In this document: one piece after another, positions 47,111-59,281 of the stretch
Position numbering within the stretch: the stretch's first letter is position 1
How the letters are laid out: each line of letters begins with the position of its first letter
Source: Paramyrothecium sp. XJ0827
Lineage: Eukaryota > Ascomycota > Sordariomycetes > Hypocreales > Stachybotryaceae
DNA length: 64,000 nt
NCBI GenBank assembly: GCA_020881915.1
Contig: JAJFPB010000002.1
Location: 2,046,001-2,110,000 of the forward strand
Direction of reading: 5' to 3'
Position numbers and translations under genes: made by a program
Notes under the pieces: model-generated
The model's input: only the letters and a program-made list of their open reading frames with translations
Databases searched by the model: none
What the model was told of the DNA's origin: nothing

Positions 47111-48960
47111 GAGGCAGAGTGGCGTCTGGCTCTTTACTTGAGCCAGCTTTGCAACTGGGGTTTGCCTGTCCCTGCCTTAACCGAAGTATTGCTTGGGAGA
47201 CGGTATGCGTCGCCCAAACAACACAGCGTATCAAGACACCGGAAAGGGAAGAAGGGGGATAGTTCCAGCTATCGACGGACGGTTTGGGAGGCCGATATTG
47301 GTCGAGACCAACGGGGTGGCTTGGAGGTTGGAAGATCCTTGGCTCGGTATTGTTGGGTCCAAGATAAGATTGGGAAGGCAAGACAGCTGAATCAGGTTCG
47401 AGGCTGATGGAAAAAGTGCAGATCTTGGCTGGGTGTAACGTGGGTAAGGTTGTGAGGAAGGGGATCAGATTCAGTAGAGGGAAGGAGAAAGAGGCAGCAG
47501 AGAATAAGTTGTTTCGAAAGGACAATGGAGAGGGCTCGTCGGCGACAGAGGGTGTGGCTCGTGGTGTTTATGAAGGCAGGAGAACAAGGTGATTGGTGCT
47601 GGGCCGAGACGCATCCACCAATGGCGGAAAGGAGAAGAGTGAAGATGAAGCAGAGGCAAGCAGAGCGGCGGCAACAGGCGACTAATACGTCAGTGCTGAG
47701 GCCGGGTACGGTCCCTCTTTAGATTGGGTCGCAGTGGGAGCCAGTCGTTGAGAGAGTCAGGATGATCAGAGTCATGGCCATGCTCTGGGTTAAGGCAGGT
47801 TGTAAACGTTTGGTCGGTAAGGCAGTGAGTGAGTGGTAGGGGTCGGTGGAGAAAGACGTCGAGCAAGGACAAGGACGGACGACTGAGACCAGCGTCGGGA
47901 ACTGGGATCCGCTTTCTGCAGGTTAGGTCCTTGACTCTTGTGAGGAGCAGAAGAAAAGAGGAGACACGAGGTGGCAGAGGGCGTGAGGGGAGAGAAAAAA
48001 GAAAGCGAGGAAAAAGAAAAGAAAGAGAAGACAAGAGATGGTCCGGGAGTCTGGATGTGGCCTTGGGCTCGCTCGGCCAGCTTCTGATAGTGGACAAGAC
48101 GGTGGGGCAGCAGCAAAGAGCAAAAGAGACGAAGTCTGTCTGGAAGAACAAGAATCAAGAGATGCAAGGGGCGTGGTTGGATTAAAACGGGGACATGGAG
48201 GCAGCAAATTTAACGCCCGATTCGCTGCTGTCAAAACAATATACCGTAATAGTACATCTGACTATTCATACATCTCATTACCGCGCTCCAGCCACAAGCT
48301 ATCGAACACCGAACAAGTTAAGAAACGTGAGAAGGCTTGGCCCGAGCCTGAAGAAGGGTCAGAGAAGGGGGGGGGGAACGTGGAAGGGGGGGGATGAGGT
48401 TAGAGGGTGTGCGTCTAGGAGAATAGAAGCTCTAACTAACTCGTTCGTTCGTTGATGATATTGATGCTCATCCAGGGTGGTGTGCTGATAACCGCATCCA
48501 CCAAAGCCAGCAATTACAGGGCAGTGTTGGAATAACTATGGAGGGCCCAGAAGCCACCAATCTTCGAACAAAGCCTTAGCTTCAAGGACAGCTTCCGGGT
48601 GGGAGAACCGGTACCTTGCGTCGTGCACGGTCATGACCCTAGTCTTTCTTACAAGGTGTGTTGAAGAAACGGGCCATGAGGAGGAGGGCAAAAAAGGAGA
48701 CAAGGCAGGCAACGAGGAAAAGGCACGGAAAGAAGGGGGGGAAAAAGAAGCAGAAATCGAGCCAGCCTGATGTAACAAGCGGTTCCAAGGAGAGTAACTG
48801 GGGCCGCTTCTACTGCTTCTCATTTGCTTCATTCAATCAATGCACCCCCTAATCGTCTCGCCCTGGCTCGCAATGCACGCCCACCTGCTGCCCTACAACG
48901 ACACCCCCCCTTCCCCCAAGTTGCCCAGTCTCTGGCCCTCGCTCTACAGTACTCGCACGC

Positions 48961-48993
48961 ACACGACTCGACACGACACGACACGACACACGA
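48961..48993 (+). repeat. (ACACG)n microsatellite
   Basis: Imperfect run of ACACG/GACAC pentamers, about six units, in the gene-free block. Confidence 0.85.
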
Positions 48994-50789
48994 TAGTCTC
49001 GCAACGCAGCTCGCCCGCCCCGGTTGATTGGCGAGCAGGCAAGGCAAGGCAAGGGTCGAGGCCGCCGGGGCTGAGAGATAACTACACCCAGATCCTCAAG
49101 TTCTGGGATCAAGTCGATCACACAGATGCGGCGTCGAGACCTACCAGGGCTCGTCCTTACGAAGAGATGACATATCTGTCGGTCTGCCCTCATGCTGCCT
49201 GGCGATGCGCTGTGCTGCGTGTTTGGCTCTTGGATGTCACAACACAACCTCCCATCACCATGACCAACCCAGTGGCTCGCTCTTTTGCCGGACTAATTTT
49301 AGGTACGGATGAAGTACCAAGCTGAGACTGCCTTAAACCTTTCCCTCAACGCCGCGGCCGGGTCAGGGATCGAGCCCACCCACGTTCGGGTGCCGAGTCC
49401 AGACAGGCAGACTGTTGGATGAGCGTTGCCATGTACCGCAAGCCCTTCAGGTACTCGCGTGCCCTGGGCCACACCCCCCTGTCTTCCCAGCAAATCGAAG
49501 GTGATCCTCGCATATCGCCCCCCCTTCCCATCCCAGATGCTTCCCTCAATCTGGGGCGGTGCGGCCCTGGGCTCGCACTCGTTGGCGTCATGTCCAGCGC
49601 ATTCATGCACGTCCATCGAGGAGCCTGCGGTCAATGGAAACAACTTTAGGGAAAGCGGAAATGTGGCCTACAGGGAGGGCGGGGAGGGAGGCTGCATTCA
49701 TCCCCCATTACAGCAGCAGCGGTGTACTGGGAATACCACAATCTGGTGGGAAATGGGTAGTAGCCGAGTGGGAAGACAACAGTTTGGAGGGAGGGGGGGA
49801 AGACCAGAAGTGCATGGCTATAGCTGACCTGCTAATGGTGACATGAATCAGACAAGCGGTAACGAACGAGGGATAGGCGCGCGCGCGGGCCATTGGGCCA
49901 CGGTTTCGTAACTAGACCAGTGCTCGCACGACAGGACGAGGGTTCTCCGTAACGAAATGAGGGGCGTCTGAAGTGCTGTAAGCCCAACGGGCGGGAAACA
50001 ATTAGATTAATAAAAGAAGGTTCGGGAAAAAAAGGAGAATTGACCAGGGGAAAAAACTCTGTACGCCGAACGGGACACTTTGGCTTGAGGATACTTGACG
50101 AGATTCACAATATAAGAGCTCGGGATGTTTCCTAGTGCAAACGAACGAGAGGAAAAGAGAAAACCCCCATCGTGTAGGAGGGTAATCGTTACATCAATCG
50201 GTTTTTCATCACTCAATCAATCAGATGTAAGAGGTAGACCCTTCCCACAGGCACAGGCACAGGCACGGGCACAGCTGCCGGGAGTCGATAAGGCAATGGG
50301 GGCTGTCCAGCGCATGCTTGTCATACATGCGCCATGTCCCTCGACCCAGGCGAAGAGCTGGGCCTCAGGACACCGATTTGCGATCTCTGCCCTGTGATTT
50401 TGCCCTATCGCCCGACAAGGGGGTTTCGTCATGCGATTTGCTTTTCCGGGGACCCTGCCTTGGTTTTTTTCCTTTCTTCTTGACCTCGCATCTCCTCTTT
50501 GCTTGCTTCGTCAATTGTCTTACCGCCTTACCGCCTCGAAAACAAATGCAGCCAAGGCCGTTGCCAGAGATGACCTGCTGCGGATTTCCTCTCGCACCGT
50601 TGGGAGACTGTTCCCTCTGCCCTGCCGTAACCGGCGCAGCGCTGCTTGTTACCCGGGCTCCTCGTGTAGGTGGCGCCGGCGCAGTCTAGGCGCTGGAAGG
50701 CGGCAGCGCTCCGTCTCGAGCCCGAGCGGGCGGTAGGTCCCGGAGGCTTTTTCCCTGTCCTAGCTTGGCCCAAGGCGCCTATCTTGCCT

Positions 50790-50810
50790 CAGGTAAGGTA
50801 AGGTAAGGCA
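50790..50810 (+). repeat. (TAAGG)3 tandem array in gene-free DNA
   Basis: Tandem TAAGG units preceded by CCTCAGG, the reverse complement of the array before the GH63 gene. A CCTAGGTACC element follows within 45 bp. Confidence 0.8.
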
Positions 50811-53800
50811 GCTCTAGCGACGCTCCTATTCACCGACGCTGCCTAGGTACCTATGGTGAGGTTGGGCAAACGGGCCTCGGGTCTAGAGCTTGCGTTACCC
50901 GCTAGAGTCTGAGCTTAGAGCAGAGTTCGCGAGGAGAGGCTGTGACGCTAGGAAGGCAAAATAGCTCGCTACCTTGCGTAATAACGTTGGCGGTGGAGAC
51001 GCTGGTTGAGACGGCGGGTTCCTCTCCAGAGGCGGTGCACGACGCCGGTGCCAATCGCCGGTGCGGGTGGACGGCGGTCTGGTCCGCTCCCTGGGCCTGG
51101 GCTTGGGAGAGGAGGGGAAGGGGGGGGCTTGTGTCAACCCGTTGGGAGCGGCCAGAATAAGCAACCGGTGTACAATAGGGTACCTCTTAGCACATGGGCC
51201 CCAAACCCAAAGCAACCCTCCATTACGATAGACCTCTAGTAGGGCCTCGCGTACCCAAACCGAAACTCTCTTTTCTTGTTTTGTTTGTTCTCCCACCGCT
51301 AATTTGATCATCCTCCTTTTCCACCTTGCCTCCGCATCATCATCTGCAGTCTGACCCAGGCTAACTGAGGTCGTTTTTGTTGCGGAGAACCCCGCTGGAG
51401 TTGCAGACGCTAGCCGGTTCTCTCTGCTTGCCGGCCTCTCCTTGCGACTTGAGAAGCAGGATGCCATTAGTTGCCGGCGGAGAGATCGATCGGATAGCGA
51501 TCCAACGCGAGTCCAAGGAAGAGTACCGTGAAGAAAATTCTGCGGCGGATGCGCGGTCTCACGAACGCCTCCGGATGAGAGTTCAGGCATACAGTAGCCT
51601 ACAAGTACCGTACATGGGGGGACCCCTCTCGTTGCAACCACATTGCCGCTTCACGATACGCACAGTATCCGCAGCTCAGAGACAAAAAAGCAAAGCCGGC
51701 TTCGACGGGGAATATCCTTGGAGGGTGACTGACGAAGTGAACTAGCGGTCAAAGATGTGGTGTTCTTTTTCCTGCTCCTCCCTCTCGACGTCAAGCCCTC
51801 GGGTCGCCATGTCACAAAACGGACGTGTGCTGGGTTGGCTGCGTGTCCTGTGCGCCTGGGATCAGGCTTGCAACAGTTCGCCCTAGTCGTTAGAGTGCGT
51901 GCGTGCGTGCATGCGTATGTGTGCAGTGTGTGTGGATATGGTATGGAAACCTGTGGTGGATAGGAAGTGCATCCAATCTGCTGCCGGTCGAACGAACTGC
52001 GATCGCCCGCACCCCCCACCACTCATCCATCCTCCTTTCTGTTGCTGCCCACGCACGTTGCCGAGCAAGCCACACCATCCACTCCGCCTTGCGTTGTTGT
52101 TGTTTTGTTAAAGGCGGTTTGATCCTGTCTTCCGCCCCGACCTGTCGGCTCCATGCCCACCACTCGACTCAATGGGCTGCGCTGCGTCATGCAAGTTGCC
52201 AACAAGCTCCCCCCCCCCCCCGAGACATGCACTCTCCTCAAACCCAGCCATGCAGCCTCGTTTTTGTTTCGCCCGTTTGTGACATTTTGCGAAATTTTCC
52301 TTTTTTCGTTTTTCAGTCTTTTCTCTTGTGTTGCCTTGCTTATTGCGTCCGCAACATCGCCCTTGCGCAAGTTCCAGATGGTCCACCACACGCTCACGAG
52401 GCAAGGCCAGCATTGGCAACGCACTCGCCTGCTCTGTGTGTACTTCGTTCCGCAGTCCACCCTTCACTGCCGGCTGCTTGTGCCAATCCACTTGAGCAAA
52501 TCCTTTCCGCCGTGGCAGTGAGGTACGTAAATGAGGCGGATCTGCGGTCAAGGACCAGGGCGCCGGTCATGCCAGGCTAGCAGCCAGCGCGGCCACTTTG
52601 GGCTTCGTTCACAAAAGCGGAGCGACAGATACCCGGGCTTTGGTCCCTTGCTTGGCTCAGCTGGTGATGCTGCTTCGTGTAAGTCGGCTTCCGACAAAGC
52701 TGATCGCCCGGGGGTGCGGTGGGCACGGTTTGCCTGTTGCTGCCTGACCGTTATTTCGAGCCTTCGTCTTCACCCCCGAACTCCCCATGAACAACACTGG
52801 AGCTACTTTCGCTTACAGGGCGTGCATGTCTGGAAGGTGGAGAGGTGCTCTGCTCACACAAGGAGGAACCCTTTTGACTCACCACAGTCCGCTGCGGCAC
52901 GGCCGTAGCGTGCCTCATTCGACCCATGAACCCCTTGAACCGATCCACTGCCCGGATAGCTGGGTCAAGTGAGCTGCGGCATATGTATGTAGTAGCACCA
53001 TGTCCAGATTGCGTGGCCTATCACGATGCCTGGCACTCACCGGAGCTGGAAAGGCATAATGGTGGGGAAGCCGAATGGCCCAACTCCGAGGGGTGGATAC
53101 GAACCTGCGAGTAGTTGGAAAGCCGTCATTCTATTTCAGTCGTTTGAGGTTACGCATAATACTGTACTGAAGGACTGCATCCAGAAATCTCATGCCACCA
53201 CGCATGCCGTACCATACGCTGCGCCTCACGCTCTACCTCAAAACGCTTGCCTGCCCTCGAGTACCTCGCAGGTGACGCTCGTAGGGTGACGACGCAGCAA
53301 AGGACGTGGGAACGAGACATGGACCCCCGTTTTCCATCCAGGGTCCATGTCAGTGAATCGTGTCTCATACCCAAAGGCGACGTCATGGAAGCCGCCTGAC
53401 AACGCAGCACAACACATCATGTTGCCTCTTGTCACCCCCTCTGGTTCTCGATGGTAATAATGGTAAATCATGGCTGAATGGTCCGGCGCCTTCCCTTATC
53501 CCCTACCTTGTTGGATTTGATAACCACAATGGCTCCCCCCACGCTGGAAATTGTGTGGCAGGGTATCGCAAGACAAGACAAATGAGGACATTGGACCCTG
53601 GTAAGGATCTACCGTTGCATCTGCGGGATGACATGGGGGGAAACAATGGAAATTTTCGGCACATCGACGCCAGATTACAGTGCCCTTGCTTGTAATGATT
53701 TGCCGTCCTGTGCTTCATTACTAGGACATTCGGCTTGCAGCTTTCGGGCCGCGTTTCATCGGCTTGTGCAAATGAACCATGATTGATGCTAAGTCATGCT

Positions 53801-55684
53801 CCCTTTGGGATTGGTTGTGTTTTGCGAACATGTGGCTCGTCGAACAACTAGCCTACTCCGGGCCGCCTCTGTCTGGCGGCACACACCTGGTCCTTAAGCT
53901 CGAATGGTCGACGACGCCACCGCCTGGCGGTGAGACATTTGGGGTGAAGAAATGTCGGGCAGCATTTGCCATGCGCAGCGCATAATCCGTCGGCCGTGGC
54001 AGGACGGGCCCTGCGGAAACGTGATGTCGGACTTGCTTCTTGCTGCCGGGTCTCTCCCCACGACCCTTGAACTGGCAATTTGTCCTGCTCATGGCGCAGT
54101 TGGGCAGCCGATACTTCCGTGGGCACTGGTCGGAGATGAATCTTCCAGATAATGACAGACCAACCCGGTAGCATTGACATGAAGTGGGACGTTTTTGCTT
54201 GCTTGCTTGCTTCTTCTTCTCACCTGCATATTCCTTTACAGTATTTGATGGGGCCACTGATGCCCTATGTGACTAGTCACGATCATGCAGGAGAGGTCTG
54301 CTGGCTCGGTTTCTCCGCCTTCTTATTGCTTGCTTCTGTCTCGACCTTGTCAGGCTGTAAACTGCGCCAACCCCTTTGACAATCGGATCATCGTTCGTAG
54401 CAAGTGCCCGAATAACATCATTGCCAAGCCTCAGCCTCAGCTCCGACTTGCCGCGCCCCTCCACTCGGCCAAGCGCACCCGCCCACGCCCCTTTGGGCAC
54501 GCCCCGGTTCTCGAGATGGTAGCCAAAAATCCGCTTCGCTGGAACATGGCGCAATGCCAGCGACCTACCGGTCCCAAGAGCACGGATTGGGCTGTGCGGT
54601 AATTTGGAAGCGAACCAGCCAACCCCAAGGCGGTCAATGAACCCGAGGGCTGCTTGCTTTTGGGGGGCTCTTGGACATGCATCCCACCCAAGGCTGTCGA
54701 AGGCTGAAAGTCTTTGCGATTCGCTCACAAGTGTCCTCGTTCTCTCTTTCAAATTCCTTGTGGCGATCATGCCAGGGAAGACGTGCCCCCATGCGCTAAG
54801 AATGAAGTGGCCAGCAGACGTATTGTATCGAGGCAACACGAAAGGAACTGGTATGGGTGAGGTCCACGGCTCCCAGCTGGATGCAGTATTGCCATTGATA
54901 CAGACCTCGCAGCCGCATGTATGCGTTTAGCCAATCAACATTGCTGGACAGAGCTGTTCCGGTCCGCCGCCATAATTGTTCTCTCCGAGCAGGGTTGACT
55001 TGCTAAGCCTGATGTGCTACGGCTTGACAACGCATGACTTGAGAAGCGTCGAGCTGTGGTTTGACAAGTTGAAGGCCCTGCTGCTCAGCTTCTGATTGTC
55101 TGAATTTGCGTAGACTCAAAGTACTTTATGGGAAAGTATGATCGTGGGGGTCGCACTCGGGCCTTGTTGACGGATGAAGGTACCACCCCACGTTATGAAC
55201 AAAGCATTGAACCTCTCACCATCAACTTGAGATATAGCTTTACCTGAGCCGTAACGTTACGGATCTGGCATTTCGCAATCCACCGATCCGATTTATTAGC
55301 ACTTGTAATCTACCTTACCAGTTCGCAACGTACCCCAGGCACCTACCAATTATTTACGTCTCTCAAGGTAAGGTGTGTACCAGATACTCTGTAGAGGTAC
55401 CGTGAATGGCAAGTGCTGGCAAGGTGTTTGTCGCCCCACCTTTTCTTGCCAACGAACCCATTTCTTGTGCCAAATTGAACAACAACCACTTCTCACATCA
55501 TTGAAGCTTCGACAACAAAGTTCATATACGTTAATCCTCAACCCCCCGCCACTGCGCCGTCATAGACCGCAACGTCCTCTTAACCGCTGTTCACAAATTC
55601 CTATCTCAGCTCGTAGACCTTTTTCCTCCTGCCACTTCTTGTTGTTCAGCTGAATAGCCCTCAAGTGGGAGATCTGATCCAGCG

Positions 55685-55740
55685 GTGAGTGAAGCCGATG
55701 ACTTATGGTTGCTGTTGAACAGGTCACTGACATGGGTCAG
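55685..55740 (+). other. Putative 5' UTR intron of alf1
   Basis: GTGAGT at 55685, a CACTGAC branch-like site at 55724-55730 and GGTCAG ending at 55740 define a 56-nt intron of typical fungal form. The next exon would start 13 nt before the ATG at 55754. If spliced, the transcript start lies upstream of 55685. Confidence 0.55.
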
Positions 55741-55753
55741 GGTTTCTATCGAG

Positions 55754-56690
55754 ATGGCCGACGTCCCCCTAAATGTCATTTCGGAAAATGCTGCCTCTGA
55801 GCGGCGCATTACGCCTTCGTGGACTATCAGTCAACTAAGGACGAAACTGGAACCAATCACGGGCATCCCGCCCTCTTTCCAGAATCTCAGTCTCAAGGTC
55901 CCGGGCTCTGGAGACGTTGCCATCGTATCTGCGGACGAGGATAGCACGCAGCTGGCCAACTTTCCATTGACACCGTATGCCGAGCTTCATGTGAGTCTCT
56001 CTGATGTGCCGTTACGGTCAACTACCCAGCCCGGATCAGGCTAGTTCAGCAGTCTTGTTCAGGTTGATGAGACGTTGTATTCCTTGCACGATGGACGGGC
56101 TGCAATCACGCCCGATCAGGCTCGGGTAGCGAGGGCAGCACTTTAGGCCAAAACACTCTTTTCAAGATATCCAGACTGATGACTCTGCGTGACGTTCATA
56201 GGTCGCGGATACGCGCCCGCCAGGGGCTCGACCCAATTACACCGATACATCAGGTGTGGAAAAGTACGTCATGCCGGAAGAAGAGTATGAGAAGAAAACC
56301 GAATCGGTACTCGCATGGAAAAAGGCCCAAAAACTTGGCCGATTCGATCCGAATGCACCCAGCCACGAACAAGCAAAGATCGACGCCCTGAAGGAGGAAA
56401 TTCGCCAACGTGGCATCGAGACGGGGAAGAGGTGCCGTGTCGGTGGCGAAGATACCCGCCGCGGTACGGTCATGTATTTGGGTGATGTCAAAGAAATCCC
56501 CGGCGGCGTCGGACCTTGGGTAGGGATTCAGCTTGATGAGCCGGTCGGCAAGAATGATGGCAGTATTGCGGGCGTCCGGTACTGGGGCCAGTCCTCAGAG
56601 CTCAAGCATGGTGTCTTTGTCCGTCCCGAACGGGTAGAGGTTGGAGACTATCCTATCTTGGATGACCTGGAGGATATGGAGGAAATCTAA
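55754..56690 (+). CDS. alf1: Tubulin-folding cofactor B (CAP-Gly protein Alf1)
   Basis: Cofactor B binds alpha-tubulin after release from the chaperonin and, with cofactor E, handles its folding and turnover. Exons 55754-55990 and 56202-56690 encode 241 residues, the normal length. Residues 1-90 form a ubiquitin-like domain (PSWTISQLRTKLEPITGIPP, SLKVPGSG). Then come VADTRPPGARPNYTDTSG and KYVMPEEEYEKKTESVLAWK, a conserved linker. The CAP-Gly domain (about 155-230) includes RRGTVMYLGDVKEIPGG, GPWVGIQLDEPVGKNDG and KHGVFVRPERVEVGDYP. It ends with the acidic LEDMEEI tail typical of the family, which resembles the alpha-tubulin C-terminus. The intron of 211 nt is long for this window. Confidence 0.96.
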
Positions 56691-59281
56691 GAAATTGCTG
56701 GTGCTCACCCCCTTACGTTGTCGCCATGTCGAGCACTCGACCGTTCGTGCATGGCCCAAAAGCCTTCTAGCCATCCGGGGGGCAGCGCCGGGTGGAAACA
56801 TGAAAGGCACAGGGACTAGGGCGAATTGTTTGTGACGTGTCAGAAAGACGCACCTCTCTTTCCTCTCAACTATCGCGTCCTGCATTGAGGGTTACAACGC
56901 GACGAACTGCAGTAGCAGGCCCGAGACGAGATTAGTTTGCATCATGGTGGCCGCGAAAACAAAAAGTGACAATCAAAGGAAATTTTCTCGGCACACCCAG
57001 GAATGCAAAAATCACAGACTAAAGTATCGAGCTTGGGCGCAATTCAATTGCACGAACCTGCATGCACATATCAAAGATCTTGGAGGAACTCTGGGAGCAA
57101 TCAAACTCCGCAAGAGGAAACGTCAAGCCACATACATCTTGGACAAGCAAAAGCAGAAAGTGAGTTTTAGGAATGATTTCTTGCTCGATCAATATTCCAG
57201 CGGTGTGCTGGATCACGGATGTAGGCAGCAAACAGATCTCCCCATCCCGATGGTTCGCTGGCGAGGTTCCAAGGCATGAAAACCACCTGATGTTGCATCA
57301 TGACTAGTGTGGGCCAGGGCCATGTTACAGCGTTTGGCAAGCCGAATCTTGAGATGACCAAACATCGAGCAAACCATGTTCACGTCACAAAATCAGCCTC
57401 AAGAAAAAGAAAGGCAGCCGTCTGCAGTTACAAGGTCCAGGGCATCATGTATGCGAGGCGGGAAGCCTCTTCCTCGCCTCACCGCCCCAACGTTGTTCTC
57501 TGGCCAAGAGAAAAGAGAGGGTTGCGGAAATTTTTCCTTGGACGACACTGGGCAGTGCAGACCTCTTCGAGACTTTGGCGGTGTGCTAAACGACGGATCG
57601 TGGTAAATGTCTCTTGCCCACGGAGCAAACAGAGTTGATGCACAGGAATCTGTCCGTTGCCGAGACGCTTGGCCCGAGGGCTTCCAGGGTCAGGCCCCGA
57701 TACAAAGTTTTATACAAACATTGGCGTGAATGCATGCGGGACCGCACCAAACCGCAAGTGATTCATTCGTGTGAGCGCAGCCACGGAACTTGAGAGCCAG
57801 AAGTAGTGTAGGGCGTTGGCAGGGCGCATCCGAAGCATCTAGCTAAGCCTTGTCGAAACAGCTCAGCATCCAGACGTGCAGTGGAGATCTCACCCGAACC
57901 TCCCAGGATTGCTTGGCTCGTTTCGGCAACTCTGGCGACCGGTTTAGTGTACCACAGTCGCAAGGTATGTACGACAGTCCATTGCGTATGCTCTAACCCT
58001 GGCTCTGGCTCTGGCTTTGCCTCCGGCCGTAGCTGCCGAACACAGATCACATGCCCAGCAGCTACTGGCTGGAGATGTGCAGCTCCAGTGAACAGAGACT
58101 GCCGATCGGTCGGCAGCTCCACTACCTTACCTCACCCAAGGACCGCTGCTATCTGGGACCGAGGAATTTAAGATTGAGCTCTTGTCCGACAAGCGCTGCC
58201 TAACCTGGCTGCCGACGACCGGCATGGGTTTGTCGTAAGAGAAGAACTGGTGGATGACCATTGCACTTTGGCCCACCCATACATATGTTACCTCAACGTA
58301 AGGAGGACCTCAAGTGCCACGCCTAAGACTGGGCGTCTCAGTTCCCCGCCTGGCTGGGCGGTCTTGGGCCATGCAGCGATTGGACGAGCCCACAGCGCCG
58401 AGATAATGCCCAGACCGTTGCCATTTGTCTAGACTCACAAGAGGCCTCTCATCCTTGCCTGACACCACGAAAACGCGATTGCTAGGTACCTTGGCCTGTC
58501 GGACAATGACGCCTTGGACCGGGCGGGAATCCTTTTGTTGCGTTCGTCTCACGCTCTGTCGGGCTTCTTTAGACCAACGGCAGGAACCGCGAACTGTTAT
58601 ATGATGAGCTGGAAGAAGCATGAAAAACAATAAACTAGAAACCGTACAGCCTCCCAGCCGGCGTATCGGCTACGAGGATAAATTTCAATGCAAGTCCAAG
58701 TCGCCCTCGGCCTGTAAGGCAGGTAGCCCACTGTAAGACGCTGGCCAAGAGCGAGCGGTAGCGTGGCGTGCTGGGCAAATCTCTGGTATGGCAAACCGGG
58801 GGGTACTTCCTTGGCAGCGCCCGCTCGCACCACCGTATAGGTACCTCTGGCTGGTCCTCACGGTGACGACGCACTGCAACTCCCAGTGATGACCTGCTGT
58901 ACAGTACCTAAAGGCAGGCAAGAGAATGTACCTTATTTCCTGGTTCGAGGTCCACTTGTCCTGCTGCTACTCCGCCCTCCACCATCATCAAGTCTTTGAT
59001 GATTTGATTTGATTTGATTTGGTTCCCCAGACTTTGCCCTCCAACCATCCCCCCGAACGGGCTTGAAATGGGACTTCTCGATCCCTCTCCAGCTATGAAC
59101 TGCGCCAGCACCTAGCAAGAATCCCCCTCGAACCTATCCGCGCTGCCGTTTCTGTCGCGCCTGTGTGCCGGCAGCCTCCCCGCTCCTCGATCGTCGGGCA
59201 GTTTGCCGGAGGGTGCTTCTCGTAGGCCAGGCCAGCGAGAGCGCCTCTAGCACTGGACGAGCCGACGACTTCTTCTTTGCC
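56691..59281. other. Intergenic region between alf1 and the RING gene, 2.6 kb
   Basis: Holds the alf1 3' flank and the RING-gene promoter. A 111-codon ATG frame at 56944-57279 is Lys/Arg-rich but has no recognisable domain, and I do not accept it as a gene. GGTACC motifs occur near 58486 and 58840. A (GATTT)4 repeat lies at 59001-59021. Confidence 0.5.
59001..59021 (+). repeat. (GATTT)4 microsatellite
   Basis: Four exact GATTT units followed by G, in the promoter of the RING gene. Confidence 0.9.

Larger units (their letters stand above)
47111..55753. other. Gene-free block of about 8.6 kb upstream of the Myb gene and of alf1
   Basis: I found no convincing protein gene or RNA gene here. The first about 1.1 kb (47111-48200) is purine-rich on the plus strand (runs such as GAAAAAGAAAAGAAAGAGAA), so pyrimidine-rich on the Myb strand, consistent with a long Myb leader and promoter. 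Further right are short tandem repeats (ACACG at 48961-48993; GCAC at 50240-50265; TGCG at 51897-51915; GCTT at 54197-54213), poly-C at 52210-52220, and a TAAGG array at 50790-50810. The longest open frames (up to about 250 codons) start with GTG and look random. The block ends with the alf1 promoter and 5' UTR. Confidence 0.6.

Noticed and set aside
50895..51641. Open frame of 248 codons on the minus strand in the gene-free block
   Set aside because: It begins with GTG, has random-looking composition and no recognisable motif.
51903..52580. Open frame of 225 codons on the plus strand
   Set aside because: It begins with GTG inside a TGCG microsatellite, and the translation looks random.
54273..54839. 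Open frame of 188 codons on the minus strand
   Set aside because: GTG start, no domain, and overlapped by another equally unconvincing frame on the other strand.
56944..57279. ATG-started basic frame of 111 codons after alf1
   Set aside because: Lys/Arg-rich but without a domain, intron signals or a promoter-like leader; kept only as a mention.
58936..58955. GGTTCGAGGTCC resembling a tRNA T-loop
   Set aside because: Flanking bases do not pair into a stem and no upstream A box is present.
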